NCBI GenBank assembly: GCA_029706075.1 | Contig: JAINUG010000087.1 | Span: 186,001 to 250,000, forward strand | Reading direction: 5' to 3' | Source of the DNA: Aldrovandia affinis | Lineage: Eukaryota > Chordata > Actinopteri > Notacanthiformes > Halosauridae | Length of the DNA stretch: 64,000 bases | Shown: one piece after another, positions 22,906-47,662 of the stretch | How positions within the stretch are numbered: position 1 is the first letter of the stretch | How the letters are laid out: the number at the start of each line of letters is the position of its first letter | The notes under the pieces: generated by a model | Databases searched by the model: none | The model's input: the letters and a program-made list of their open reading frames with translations, nothing else | Told to the model about the DNA's origin: nothing | Program-made: the position numbers and the translations under genes

Positions 22906-23500
22906 TATTGATATGGAATATGAAGTTGTGACTGAAAGCCAGGGTGATAAAATCCTTCCAGAAACTGGCTATTTAAACAGGGTAAAAGCCTTACTGGGGC
23001 CTTTTTGTGGGTTCATGTCAGCTTGTGTCCTATTTGGTGCGTTGGTTACAACATTACGTTTTGTACATAGTAGCTGTTCAGCAATCAGTGAGTGAAGCTT
23101 TTAAACTAATATGCAGATTAATCAACAAAGATTTTTGTGAACATGAAGGCAGGTTCCTGTATGTCAGCACCCAGAGCAGTTCAAAGCATAAACAAACAAG
23201 ATTGTCTATTATAGTTTTTAATTCAGTAAACAAAAGTCCACATGGCCATTTCTTTAACATTGGTCATCTATCTCACACATCCAGGACTCAAACGTGGTGT
23301 GTTGACACGAGAATAACGTTCAATAATCAACCTCTTTGAAGCTTTGAAGACTTAAGTAGCTATTAATTACCTGTAACAGGACTTGGAAGCATTACTTGGC
23401 ATTAATAAAATGACATTTAACTCTGCATCATGCACTCAATGCCTATTCCCTTCAGCCAATACCAACATCTGATATGAGAAAAGCAATATTAGTTTAAGAA
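22906..23500. other. intergenic stretch between cct2 3' end and LINE
   Basis: No gene or repeat is recognised. Confidence 0.4.
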
Positions 23501-23519
23501 ATGTTTTATTACAATTGTG

Positions 23520-23765
23520 ATAATTAACCTTTATTATTTATTTGTCAAAGACCTGTTCATTTGTAACAAACGGCTACTTGAGTGCTTCCAAGTTCTTGTT
23601 ATTGAACCTTATTCAACAGTGCTGTCCACAGTGGACACCTAACAGTAACTAAGGAGTGTCCACACTGAACGGACGGCAACCAGGTTGGCGGTGGCCTCAA
23701 GTGATAAATACAGACTAGAGCCCCCCCCCCCTCCTTCCCCTGCAGCTCCTCCCATCCTGCTGTCA
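23520..23765 (-). terminator. cct2: cct2 3'UTR with polyadenylation signals
   Basis: Downstream of the TAG stop, minus-strand AATAAA occurs at 23537-23542 and 23530-23535, giving a 3'UTR of about 230-250 nt. Another AATAAA lies at about 23504. The exact cleavage site cannot be read from sequence. Confidence 0.6.
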
Positions 23766-37164
<13,399 letters not shown>

Positions 37165-37330
37165 GATTTCTCCGTGTATGAGGCTAGCTAGCTGGAAGCC
37201 GTGCACACACAAAACACTTCACAACCGTCTGGACAGAGGAATGGCGCCGGGTCCCGTGACGTAATGAAGCAGGGCCTCGCCTGTGCCTTAAAGGCGCAGT
37301 GTCCATTTCCGCCCTCCGATTGAAACGCCA
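37165..37330 (-). promoter_or_regulatory. cct2: cct2 5'UTR and promoter with CRE-like site
   Basis: The Met codon is the last codon of exon 1 (ATG followed directly by donor GTAAGT). About 95 bp upstream stands TGACGTAA (37257-37264), a CRE/ATF-type site, with GC-rich ATGGCGCCGGG beside it. No TATA box is evident. A compact, GC-rich promoter fits a constitutively expressed chaperonin. The transcription start is inferred to be near 37,200-37,250. Confidence 0.6.
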
Positions 37331-37569
37331 CGAGAAAAGAACAGTGACATAACAGCAGGAATTGCTTTCATGTCACCTATATAAATGTGCTGTGCTGTCT
37401 ATCAAACGTATGATGACTTACTCACTGATTTGCGTGATTTACTCACAGCAATTGTAAAATCACAGGCATTCAGTGATTGCAAGCACGTAGTGTATTAGAA
37501 ACGACGACGTATCAGCTAAATTATGTTTAATCGCAAAATCAAACCCAACGGAAACAGAAACAGCAATAC

Positions 37570-39094
37570 ATCTTAGCACCAATGGTTTATTGCGTAGAGA
37601 CACACCAGAGTAGCAGGCAATATACCTGTATGTATACGTGGTGATTCACACAGATTAATCCAGGCTAATCGCATTACCACGAGCCCACATCGGCACAACA
37701 ACTAAATTAGAGTAACTTTGAGAAAGCGTGGTTTGCTGTGATTATTTTATTGCAAAATGGACCACAAGACAAAATGTTATAGGTTTTGCTCGTCTTTTTT
37801 ATTTTGCCATGCTACAAAAATAAGTTGTTTGCGTTGATGGCGTATGACAAAGATGTAAATATCACAAAATATCACAAAAGACAGTATGTTTTATCTCTTC
37901 TTTAAAAACATTTTGGTAAACTAATATCCATACCTGAAAAATGCTTATATCAAAATATATATCAATAAAAATCCGTACATTATCGCGGCCTGTGGAACGA
38001 TTGGAAAAAGTGAGCCCATTTATTCGCTACATAGTGTGCCCCAAGTATTACAGATTTGGAAAACCAAACATAATATCAAAATAGGAATGTATACATCAGC
38101 GATTAACCCATGGGCTCAGCTTTGAGATACCATGCTTTACTGAAACATTGATTGGCAAGGACTCATCTTCAGTACTATTTTATTGGTTTGATAAACCATA
38201 TCTATTAAACTACCTTTATACAATTCCTATATTTAAGCATTTTAAGGTAGGTAGAAAAACTATAATTTTTATAATGCAAGTTTGAACATATAATCTTACA
38301 ATATGATACAATGAAAAAGATAACCCATGAAAAGTTGGAGTCTGTAGGATCAAATATTGTAAACAGCTTTGATTATTCGGATTGCCATAAGAACACTTAA
38401 CCATAATGTGACAATCTTAATCAACAAGCAAGTACATCCGGGAGAAGAAAATCGCAACTTTTGTAGTTATTATCCATGAGATATGAACATTTTTCATCTG
38501 AAAAATGTAGACAAAAAGTTTCCTGCTTGCATGCAATCGGCATAACATATCTGCCCGTTTGAATAAGGTACTTTAAGTGCAACCAGGGCAATATGAAAAT
38601 AGTACAGCTTCATCGGGCTGAAAAGTGAACATTTTGGCATAAACCGTACATAGTGGCTATTGCATGCTAAGCAAACCGAGACTCAAATAGCATGTAGTGT
38701 ATCGTTTTGAGGTTTTGGAATCATAAATCAGCAGTCATTGCTTCGTACCATTGTGAATGGACAAGGAATGCGTTCTGACCTTGTTAGCCTACCATAACCA
38801 GCATACACAAGCCCAGGAAACATTCATTTGGTTAAAAAAAAAGGTAGAGGCATACCGTAGGAATACAATATTGCTATATGGCACGTACCTGGTCTATTTT
38901 AATTCCCTTTCAGGTTGAGCACAATGTACACTGTGTATTAACTCAAGTCTCTAAATAGTGTTTTGTTTTTACACTCGAAGACAAAAAGAAATCTAATACA
39001 CAACATGAAAACCTTCTGTCTTCCCCCACAAAAAAAAGTTTTTATTCTGTTGAAAATAATAAAAAGGTGCAACTTTAGGCAGTGCTCTGCAGGC
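37570..39094 (-). terminator. frs2: frs2 3'UTR, AT-rich
   Basis: AT-rich, non-coding sequence follows the frs2 stop. Minus-strand AATAAA signals occur at 39040-39045 (very early), 37744-37749 and 37586-37591. FRS2 3'UTRs are long in other vertebrates, so the distal ones are favoured. The cct2 promoter begins only about 300 bp further on. Confidence 0.5.
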
Positions 39095-42000
39095 TCACAT
39101 GGGCAGGTCAGTACTGTTGTGCCGCGTTTTCCTCGAGGTCCCGTCGTCACGCGGCAGTGCTTTCTGCAGGCTGGACATGGCGGCCGTGCGCTCGATGTCG
39201 ATGACCGCGTACAGCTCTGTCCGGCGGGTGGGGGTCTGCGGGAGGGGCGTGGTGGGGGTTTTGGGGGTGTGGGGCCCGCTGGAGTCGGAGCCCTTCTCCA
39301 TCTCCACCTCGATGTAGTTGAGCTGCCGCAGGGCCTCGGGCAGGCCGGGCCGCCGGAAGTCGAAGTTGAACACGGTGGGGGGGGCCGAGCAGTCCCGCCG
39401 CCGGCCGGAGTCCAGTTTGTGGGCGCTAAGGGGCACCGTCACGTTCTCCGTGTTGACGTAGTTGTGCGCGGGGTCCAGCGCGTGCTGGTGGAGGAGGTGG
39501 AGGTGGAGGGGGGGGGGGTGGTAGCCGTTGAGGGATGGCGTCTTTGGTCCGAAGGTGTCATCCTCTTCGTCCTCCTCCTCCTCCCCCCCTGAGCTGGGCT
39601 TGGGGGCCTCCCACACCGGGGGCAGGGCTGGGAGGTTCTCGTAGTTCAGGAGGGCAGTCCTCCGCTGGGCGGAGTTGGTGGTGCTCTGAGAGTCGGGGGT
39701 GGGGATGGGGGGCGGATGCGGCGGGGGGCGGGTGCGGGGGCGGGGCTGGTGCCGTTGAGGTGCTCGTAGGACGGCTCGCCCGGTGCGCCTCCTTGCGCTC
39801 GTCGCTGTCGTAGCCGGTGTCCCCGTCGGCCGGCTGCCCGTTGAGACTCCCAGGGGCGGGACAGAGGGCGCTGCGGGCTCCTGAGCTCCGCCCCTCTGCT
39901 CCGCTGGCCCCGCCTCCGGCTGCCGGTCCTTGGCTCTCAGCTGCCGCTGCACAGGGGTGGGGCCCAGGATGAACTTCACCCCCGACGGCTCGAGGAGCAC
40001 GCGAGGTTCCGGCGCATCGGGCTGGCCCACGGCCTCAGGGTCGGGAGCGGCGGCTCCAGGGGCGCGTGGACGCTGCTGCGCCAGTCCTCCGGCATCCCCG
40101 TCGTGTTCACGTAGGTGTGCACCTGACAGGTAAGGGGTGGGACTGCACTGCTCGGCTCCACACAACCCAACACAGCGCAGCACACATGGAATACATGTTA
40201 ATCTCCCAAATGGGGCAGAATTGTCCAGTTCACCACCTTGGTTTCTAGGGGCAGTTTGAGTGTCCTTTTTCTGTTGTAAACTATAGTTTTTACAGTCTAT
40301 AACCCATGCACCTTTCTCAAATGTGTTTCAAAGGGACACAAAGGTGCAGCCAATAGTATCTTCACAACTGCTTTCTTTAACATACGGTGTCCGACATTAG
40401 TTATCAGTGTCGATTGAGTGCTATTTGCATTAATTCGCCACTAGATGGCTCTAATACAATTACTAACTGCCAACCCTGCAACTAAAGCTTGGATTATTCC
40501 ATCAGACCGCCACAAAGATGTCAGGAGCGCCGAATCAACAGCCCAAATAATATATAAATAAAAACATGAAAAACAACCCAAGACAAGAGATAGGCACACC
40601 TCCTTCCTTTTCCAAAATAAAATACTTAGTAAAATGACATGCTGCTATTTATACTTGTGACAACACCTCTGTTCAGTCTATATGAAGTGTTGCTCATCAC
40701 ACTGAATAAAGGATGTAAGATTAAAGAGGGGGTGGGGGGGGTGTTGGAGCTCTTACCGGCTCGTCGGCAGCCAGAAGGGGGTGCGTGGACTCCTCCCCCA
40801 CAGAGGGCAGGCGGGCGCTCCCCACAGATGGATGGCGGCTGGAGGGTCGCGAGGAGGCGTCGCCGAATGAGGGGTACCGTGGGATCCCGTTCGGTATGGC
40901 GGGGGCGGCGTAGCCTGGAGTTGCTGGGAGAAAGGCAATACTTACAATACACATACTGGGAGGTGCTCTCACTACAGGGGAATTTTGCCCATGTTTACAA
41001 TATGTTGTTCATTGTCCTCATTGCAGTATGGATGCAACAGTGCATACTGTATGTACTGTTTTTGTAGATATAAGAATTATTCAAGCTAAACCGAATTAAC
41101 TTCCCGTTCAGCTTAATGAAACTAGGCATCTCGCTGTGTCTTTCTTTCTCTCCTGCCTACAACAATGCAAAACCCATGCATTGCACTGTGGGAAAATGAG
41201 GCAGTGAGGAAATTAAAATAATGGATCATGGGCTGGCGGATAGTGTAGCGGTTTAACACACCTGTATTTGGCTGGACCTGTATGAGTGTGAGTTGCCTAT
41301 CAGGGACACGGTTTGAAACCAGTGTCTGTCAGACCGGCCCTGGCCGTTAGCTCCAATTGGGAGCAGCATTTGGCTGTCCACGGAGGGTGGTCGGCACAAA
41401 CTCGCTGTGAAGCACGTAATGGTGTCTCCTGAAAGGGGGTCGATGAGTTTTGTTTTGAAGGAGGCAGATCATCGCTAGCCTCGGACAGTAGCTTGCCCCA
41501 TAGAGACGGGCGGTGAGTTTGTGGGGGAGGATTAATCGAATTAAATAGAGGGTGTAATTGGCTTCCAAATTGGGAAAATCTGAAACAAAATGTTTTTTAA
41601 TTTTTTAAAATAATGGATCATTATGACAGCACTCTGTCCAGTAGGGCTCTCCCTCCCCTGTATGAATAAACTTGCTGTTATAAACGCTCACTGGCGGGTG
41701 TGTGGAGTGCACACACAGTATAAACACTCACTGGTGGGCGTATGGGGTGCGTGGTGCGTGTTTAATGTGGGGCGCACACATTAACACTGACCGGTGGGCA
41801 TATGGGATGTGTGTGGAGTGTGTGTGGGATGTGTGTAGAGTGTATACACATTATGAACTCACTGGTGGGCGTGCGAGGCGTGCGGGGCTGCTCGCTCTCT
41901 GCGGGCCCCTGGGCGAGCTCCATCACAGGCTCCTCCACCACGCTGATGCTGTTGCTGTGCATGATGTCCTGCAGCATGTTGAAGATCTCTTCGGCCCGGG

Positions 42001-42151
42001 CGCACTTAAAGGCGAAAATCCCTGAAAATACATAAACGCACTCAGTCCAGTGCCCCTGCAGACAGACGCAACCTTTCGTTTGAACGTTTGACACCTATAA
42101 AGACGTAAAGACACACACATACACACAAGGATCCCCTGACACAGACATAAA

Positions 42152-42185
<34 letters not shown>

Positions 42186-43354
42186 ACACACCTACACCTG
42201 CAAAAAGTGTGTGCACTCTCCCAATGAACGTGAGCCAGTGACTATTTAACACACACACCCTGCAGCCCACATAGTACTACAGGAGAGAAAGAATTAACAT
42301 GGAGAATTGAGAGGGTGAATATTGCTGCTGTCTGAAACAGTTAAATGGCAGCAGAATGATTTCTGTGCTGCTAAGGGTAATGTAACTGCATACGATGGGA
42401 AGTATTGATTGCGAAGGAAAAGGGGCTTTTTGAGCTTTGAGATTGCCAGTTCTGTCCAGTTTTACATTTACATTTTAAGCATTTAGCAGACGCTCTTATC
42501 CAGAGCGACTTAGTGTACAAAAGTCTTTACATATAATCCATTTATACAGCTGGATATTTTACTGAAGCAATTCAGGTTAAGTACCTTGCTCAACAGCAGT
42601 GCCCCACCTGGGGATTGAACCTGCAACCTCTGAGTTACAAGCCCAGCTCCCTAACCATTACACTACACTGCCAGCCGTTTATAATGCACAGACTTACTGT
42701 GAGCATCCATGTGATTCAAACAGTGATAAAGCCAGGTCAATTCACACGGCACGGACACTACCGTGGCTCCAGAGAGACTGCTCGGGCGCTCACCTTGGCC
42801 GGTCTGGCAGCGGCGGCCGCTCTCGAAGGAGAAGAGGTTGGAGTCGTAGCCGTAGCGCCGCAGGCAGAGGTAGGGCCACCTGACGGCCTCGCGCTTCCGC
42901 GTGTGCAGGATCAGCTCCTCCTCCGTCAGCTCCATGACGCCTGAGCCCAGCTCGTTCCCATCATCGTCCACGTTAATCACCTGCCGACGCCAGGGCCGCC
43001 GTCACAAGCACACAGTCAGTGTCCGTCGCTCCAGAAACACGTTAGCCAGCTTTAATCGCTCCAGAAACACGTCCATTACTGTAACTCTTGTTTTCTCTCA
43101 AACACGTGCCAGTCGCTCCAAACACAGGTGATATATATACAGACGCTGTCTAAGAGGGATGGTAGTGACAACAATATAAACTTTTATGATCTCCCACAAA
43201 GAGAGAGAAGAGAAGAGGGGAGAGAGAGAAGAGAAGAGAAGAGAAGAGAAGAGAAGAGAAGAGAAGAGAAGAGAAGAGAGAGACCCACCTTAAATTTGCT
43301 CTGATGGTTATCTGGGATTGACTCTTTGTCAGGACAGCAACAGCAGCTACCCAT
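39095..43354 (-). CDS. frs2: fibroblast growth factor receptor substrate 2 (FRS2), five coding exons, last exon with frame steps
   Basis: FRS2 is a membrane-anchored docking protein linking FGF and Trk receptors to Grb2 and Shp2. Exons: 43289-43354, 42794-42980, 41863-42021, 40757-40923, 39095-40122, with matching phases. The N-terminus MGSCCCCPDK carries the myristoylated Gly2. Residues about 13-115 form the PTB domain (VINVDDDGNELGSG, LCLRRYGYDSNLFSFESGRR, FAFKCARAEEIF). Tyrosine motifs follow in order: HTYVNTT, YEHLNG, NYENLP, NYVNTENV, LNYIEVEM and ELYAVIDIERT. The end is NSTDLPM. Between about 40060 and 39690 the reading frame steps four times in the same direction, each time like one lost base, in C/G runs, yet protein homology continues. 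The terminal region has a Pro/His-rich insert (about 39480-39520) not in human. Probably a working gene with sequence errors. Confidence 0.93.
40123..40756. other. frs2 intron 4
   Basis: No repeat or exon is recognised. Confidence 0.45.
41230..41604 (+). mobile_element. full-length tRNA-derived SINE (family B) with 17-bp duplication
   Basis: The head starts GGCTGGCGGATAGTGTAGCGG (A-box region), with ACGGTTTGAAACC as B-box region. The body then has GGTCGGCACAAACTCGCT, GAAGGAGGCAGATCATCGCT and the tail TTGGCTTCCAAATTGGGAAA. The flanks are the perfect 17-bp duplication TTAAAATAATGGATCAT at 41213-41229 and 41605-41621. It lies in frs2 intron 3. Confidence 0.92.
41690..41862. repeat. short tandem units next to frs2 exon 3
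   Basis: Units of about CACTCACTGGTGGGCGTATGG-GTG / GTGTGTGGAGTG recur four or five times up to the exon donor at 41862. The exon's own CACTGGTGGGCGT end is part of the pattern, so the repeat seems to derive from exon-edge sequence. Confidence 0.65.
42130..42183. repeat. (CA)n microsatellite in frs2 intron 2
   Basis: An ACACACAC run of about 35 bp with ACACAT neighbours. Confidence 0.85.
42462..42673 (-). mobile_element. V-SINE, nearly full length
   Basis: It has the same organisation as the copy at 32898-33122: tRNA-like head at the right, core GGTACTTAACCTGAATTGCTT and tail GTCGCTCTGGATAAGAGCGT. The two copies are nearly identical by eye over the core. It lies in frs2 intron 2. Confidence 0.88.
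43197..43287. repeat. (GAGAA)n polypurine array beside frs2 exon 1 donor
   Basis: On plus it is about 80 bp of GAGAA/GAGAG. In the frs2 transcript it is a continuous UCUCU/UUCUC tract starting a few bases after the exon 1 donor (AAG then GTGGGTCTC). Confidence 0.92.
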
Positions 43355-43564
43355 GGCTTCTTTAGAAGACCATTTGATCACTGGGAAACAGAAATAGATT
43401 TTATATTAACAGCACATGTATACAAACATGTATAGCACACTATTTGTTTAGTGTAGTTGACACTGTAGAATGTAGCTGAAATGGAAATGCATGTCAGAAC
43501 GTGGGCGGAACGTTCTCTCACACATACAGAAACAGAAACCGGTTCAAGTTAAACGCCTTCTTCT

Positions 43565-43930
43565 GGGCCTCCCGGGTGGTGTAGCGGTAAGAGCGTCCGT
43601 CCAGGATGCATGTTGCCCACTGCGACGGGGTTCGAATCCACCGGCCGCACCAGCTCGGCTCTGGCCGGGAGTGCCACTAGGGGGCGGAAATTGGCTGTGT
43701 GCACCAGGGAGGGGCGAGGGAAGCCGATATAAGCTTGCTGGGTATAAGAGTGGGTCTTTGTGTACCGGAGCTTGGAGGAGGCGGTACATTGCCTTTGTCA
43801 CTGACGGTCTCAGGACAGCGAGCTCACAATACAAGGGGTACTGTAAACTGCAAACATAGTTGACGTGAAAAGAGGGTATAATAGGCTACTAAATCGGGAG
43901 AAAATCTGAAAAAAAATTACTATAAAAAAT
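43565..43930 (+). mobile_element. full-length tRNA-derived SINE (family A)
   Basis: The tRNA-like head has A box GGTGTAGCGGTAAGAGCG and B box GGTTCGAATCC, then CTCTGGCCGGGAGTGCCACT, AAGCCGATA and the tail TAGGCTACTAAATCGGGAGA followed by A-rich sequence. Probable duplication CCTTCTTCT / CCATCTTCT (43556-43564, 43931-43939; one mismatch). It shows what the 5' end of the rab3ip exon insertion lacks. Confidence 0.85.
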
Positions 43931-44094
43931 CCATCTTCTGCAAGAGTTTAAGAGTGCCTACAGCAACGCCTTGAGGATCAGAAAGTAACTGCAGCTTCTT
44001 GAGCGAGGTGGTGAAAAACGCATGCCATTAACTTAGGTTCTCTTAAGATGTGCTTCCCCCAAGAGGTAAGCGGGGGCAGGATGCAGTTTCTCAC

Positions 44095-44195
44095 CTTCCT
44101 GGTTCCCTCCCCAGCACCGGACCAGTGGACATGCTTCACCAGGTCATGGTGTCTGATGGCTGACCACGCCAGCCTCCTTATGCCAAGAGAGACCC
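44095..44195 (-). other. frs2: candidate frs2 5' untranslated exon
   Basis: On minus, an acceptor TTTGATTAAAG and a good donor GGAAG then GTGAGAAAC bound 101 bp. The stretch is non-repetitive and unlike its surroundings, and contains a tiny upstream reading frame ATGACCTGGTGA. It lies 0.7 kb upstream of the coding start, which itself follows an AG acceptor at 43381. Transcript data would decide. Confidence 0.35.
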
Positions 44196-44299
44196 CTTTA
44201 ATCAAACACACACAGAATGTCTGTTAGAACCATTCAATTACACAGGCAAGAGCCCTGTTAGAACCATTCAATCAAATGCATACATATACACAACAAACC

Positions 44300-44425
44300 A
44301 TTCAATCAAATACATACGCAAGAACCCTGATTCCACTCAGAATGACCGTGCAGTTCTAACTTCACTCCGAATGACCGTGCGGTTCTAACTTCACTCAGAA
44401 TGACCGCGCAGTTCTAACTCCAAGC
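44300..44425. repeat. minisatellite of about 31 bp, three copies
   Basis: CTCMGAATGACCGTGCRGTTCTAACTTC repeats three times. A second small array, (CTCGGTGAGCTCCGCAGC)n, lies at about 44545-44625. Confidence 0.75.
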
Positions 44426-45047
44426 ACATTACAGCAAGGCTGCAGAAACTTTGAGTCTGGTGGAAATGCATAAGTAGAGGTGATTCCATTCGGGCACATT
44501 GATGCGATATGCAATACAAAGTGGACTGTCCAAGATTACGCTGCAGCAAATCGGTGAGCTCCGCAGCGACTCGGTGAGCTCCGCAGCAACTCGGTGAGAA
44601 TGGCAGCGAATCGGTACACTCGCAACCCTCAGTATATTATCACAGTCCTGACTGACACGCCCTTCTCTTGAGCATGTTCACGCAGTTCCCTTGCACAAAC
44701 CTGCCAGCTACATCACCACAGTGAGGGGGGATACAAATCAATTATCCTAATATTTGGCAAGACAATGTTTAAATCCTTAAACATTAAAATCATAGCAGCT
44801 CATCTGTTGGTGATTCTATCAGATGAAATAAAATAACAGTAAAACAAGAAAATAAATACAATTCGGTATAGAAATTTCAGGTAAACTTTAATGTACTGCC
44901 TGAACAAGTAATATTGTGTGTGTTTGCTCTCCTGGCCCCTTCACAGTTCAGCTGCTCTCTTTATCCCTCTCCAATGGGCAACTGAGCCACAGCGCCAAGA
45001 CCACTGCTGCTCATGGAGAGCTGTAGGTGTCTGGGTTTCACTGCTTT

Positions 45048-45434
45048 TTAAAAATATATATATATTCTGTTACATTTTTCCCCAGTTTTTCTCCAAATTC
45101 GATGGCGAATTCTAGTCTCTGTTGATTCAATTTCCCTCCCCAAGAGCCTGCAACTACGGGAGCAGTCGCTACCCTGGGACCGGCAGTGACGAGGGCGAGT
45201 GAACCGCCTCCTTCGAGACGTACCACGCGAAGCCGTTGACCGTGATCCCGATACATGCAAAACTTTCTGTGCGTGCGGTGAGCTCGTGCCGGCTTCCGAC
45301 AGCCAATCGCTACCCCCGAGCGTGACTCCCGGCCAGAGCCGGGCTGGCGCAGCAGGGGATCGAACCACGGCCGCAGTGAGCAACCTGCACTCCGGGCAAG
45401 TGCCTTTACCGGTTGCGCCACCCGGCGGCCCCAG
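45048..45434 (-). mobile_element. full-length tRNA-derived SINE (family A variant)
   Basis: On minus the head is GCCGCCGGGTGGCGCAACCGG with TGGTTCGATCCCCTG as B box, then CTCTGGCCGGGAGTCACGCT and AAGCCGGCACGAGCTC. The tail has TTTGGAGAAAAACTGGGG and an A/T-rich end. A possible short duplication AAGCAG is too weak to rely on. Confidence 0.82.
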
Positions 45435-45439
45435 ACTCT

Positions 45440-46810
45440 GCTTCTAATTTAGCGTTTTAATCGCTTTACTGGAGCTGCCGATTGGATGTAAACAAGCAAC
45501 CAGTTTTTCCAGGTATCAACAAGCTTCAGAATGCAAAGGGTCGTAAACTTTATATCTGAATATCTCCAAGATGACGAACAAATACCAGTTTTAGACATCA
45601 GAGAGACAGTAACTTTACCCTCAACAATCATATCTCATTATTCATTTCCCGAAAGTGCTATGTTATGTACAGCATTAACACCCACCTATGCAGAATCCAC
45701 CATCTTGTTGTGAATGCTCTCTCTCTCACACACACCCACCCACACCTGCCCCTGACACACCCTGACAAGGCAGAGAGCTGCGCTGCCAAGAGAGAAACAC
45801 TGAATTATGCATTTGCTTAGCGGACGCGGACGTCTTAACACACATTTTACACTTCACGTGTTGGGGAGGTGGGTGTGAAGGGGTTGGGAGGGGGTGTATG
45901 TTAGTACAGTGGCTTTGTCATTCACATATTATTATATTAATTATAATTATTATTATAAATGATCACATATAATCATGTATATTTGTTTCTATAATTTTTT
46001 ACCTGATTTTTTATTTATATATATGTATACATATGTATAACTGATCGTTTCAACAAATGCTGAATTCAATGGGCAAATCGCAATGCAGTATTGTCAATCC
46101 ATTCTGCACAAGATGCCAGGAAGGTCACTGTGGTAGAATTGGAATTGCTGTAAAATGTATGCATAGATACAAAATAAATATTAAATACCATTATAACATG
46201 GGTCTAGTATGACAGATCTGCCTCTTGATATTCAACACACTGAAATGCCAATTTTTTTGTAGAATATGGAGGAATGGAGGAATATAAATTACAGCAGAGC
46301 ATTTAGTGTTGTGTGTTCCTACATTTGCACAAACCTGCCTTTGCATCAACTGTGGTCCCAATAGCAGTTTATTACATTCAGAACAAATCCAGCGGACAAG
46401 CAGCATTTGACATGAGGCTTGGTCTTTAATCGCTCATCGCTCAACGAGCGTAGGAATTTAGCAGAAAGACAAAAATACTTCACAACATTTAAACTGGACA
46501 GAACTGTGGAAAGGGCACATTCGTGTGTCCAAGGGGGAGACACACATGTTCTACTTTCTATATATTTTGAGCTGAAACGGTACAAAGGGTCAGATAGAAT
46601 GAAAATACCCAACAGAACCAAGAGGAATCTGTGCCATTACACAGATGTATCATTCATCCGCGGCCTGAGGGCCTAATCAGTCAACACTCATCCTTCCAAG
46701 GCATGCAGTTGTGGCCGTCTATCGACAAGCCAGACCTTGAATTCAATAGTATGAAAAACTTGATGGGTCCAAATATTGCATTTCATTTGCAGTTCTGTGC
46801 TTGAATATAT
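45440..46810. other. unassigned upstream/intron DNA of frs2
   Basis: No exon or element is recognised. AT-rich simple sequence lies at 45,925-46,040. Confidence 0.35.
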
Positions 46811-46814
46811 ATAT

Positions 46815-47105
46815 ATACATGTATTTTTTTCCGATTTTACCCCGTTTTTCTCCCAATTTGGTATTATTATTATTATGGAATTACTCACTCACTTAGTTCA
46901 ATCCCCCTTCCCTTGTAGTTCACTGCCGTAGTCCTGTGACCGGCAGTGACAATGGCGAAACGCTGCCTCCTCCGAGACAGCACTCGTCATGCTGTCGACT
47001 GTAATTCCGGTACCCCAGAACCACTCCTGTGCACAGTGAACTGTGTGTGTCGGCTTCCCTCCCCCTCCCTCCCTCGGGCGGGCAGCCAATTGCCTCTGCT
47101 TCCAA
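46815..47105 (-). mobile_element. 5'-truncated tRNA-derived SINE (family A)
   Basis: On minus it starts at GGCAATTGGCTGCCCGCCC and carries GGGAAGCCGACA, TACCGGAATTACAGTCGACA, GTGCTGTCTCGGAGGAGGCA and the tail CCAAATTGGGAGAAAAACGGG. An ATT microsatellite sits inside the tail. It is close to the copy at 49552. Confidence 0.82.
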
Positions 47106-47662
47106 TAGTTCTCTGCAACAAACAAGATTTCTGAAATATGTAATTTTTTTCCCTGGACAATGTATACATTTCTTGATTCACAACCGACCAGAGTGTCAGG
47201 GGGAAAAGGCCATCAAGGTGTCCATTTCATTTTTATTACATTGTATTAGAAACATTCTCAGGGAAGTAAGAATAGCCCATACATTCACAGGGAGCAGGCA
47301 GGATTTCCTGCGCTGAACTATATAAGAAGTGCTTGTTCTGTTCGCACTTCTGGCTACTAAAGCAGCTATGGTACCACCGCACAATTCGAAAAGGTTTTTT
47401 GAGGTAAGGAAAAACATTAAATGTGAGAATTCTGGGAGCGTTCCCCTTTAAAACAACAGAGCGGGATCCTTCACTCCTCCTGCCCTCTCGGCGGCCCCGT
47501 CACCCTGGCAACCACACACTGCTATTACGGCCAGCTGGTCCTTCGTTTTCATTTTTTATTATTTTTTATGATACGATACCGTCCATCTCCATCGCTTGCC
47601 AACTATACGATTATTGCAAAACAATACATTCTCAGAATATCAAATAGCTCAGAACATATTTC

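Noticed and set aside
39535-40133. Plus-strand GC-rich frames opposite frs2
   Set aside because: They are antisense shadows of the frs2 last exon; the minus strand carries the homology.
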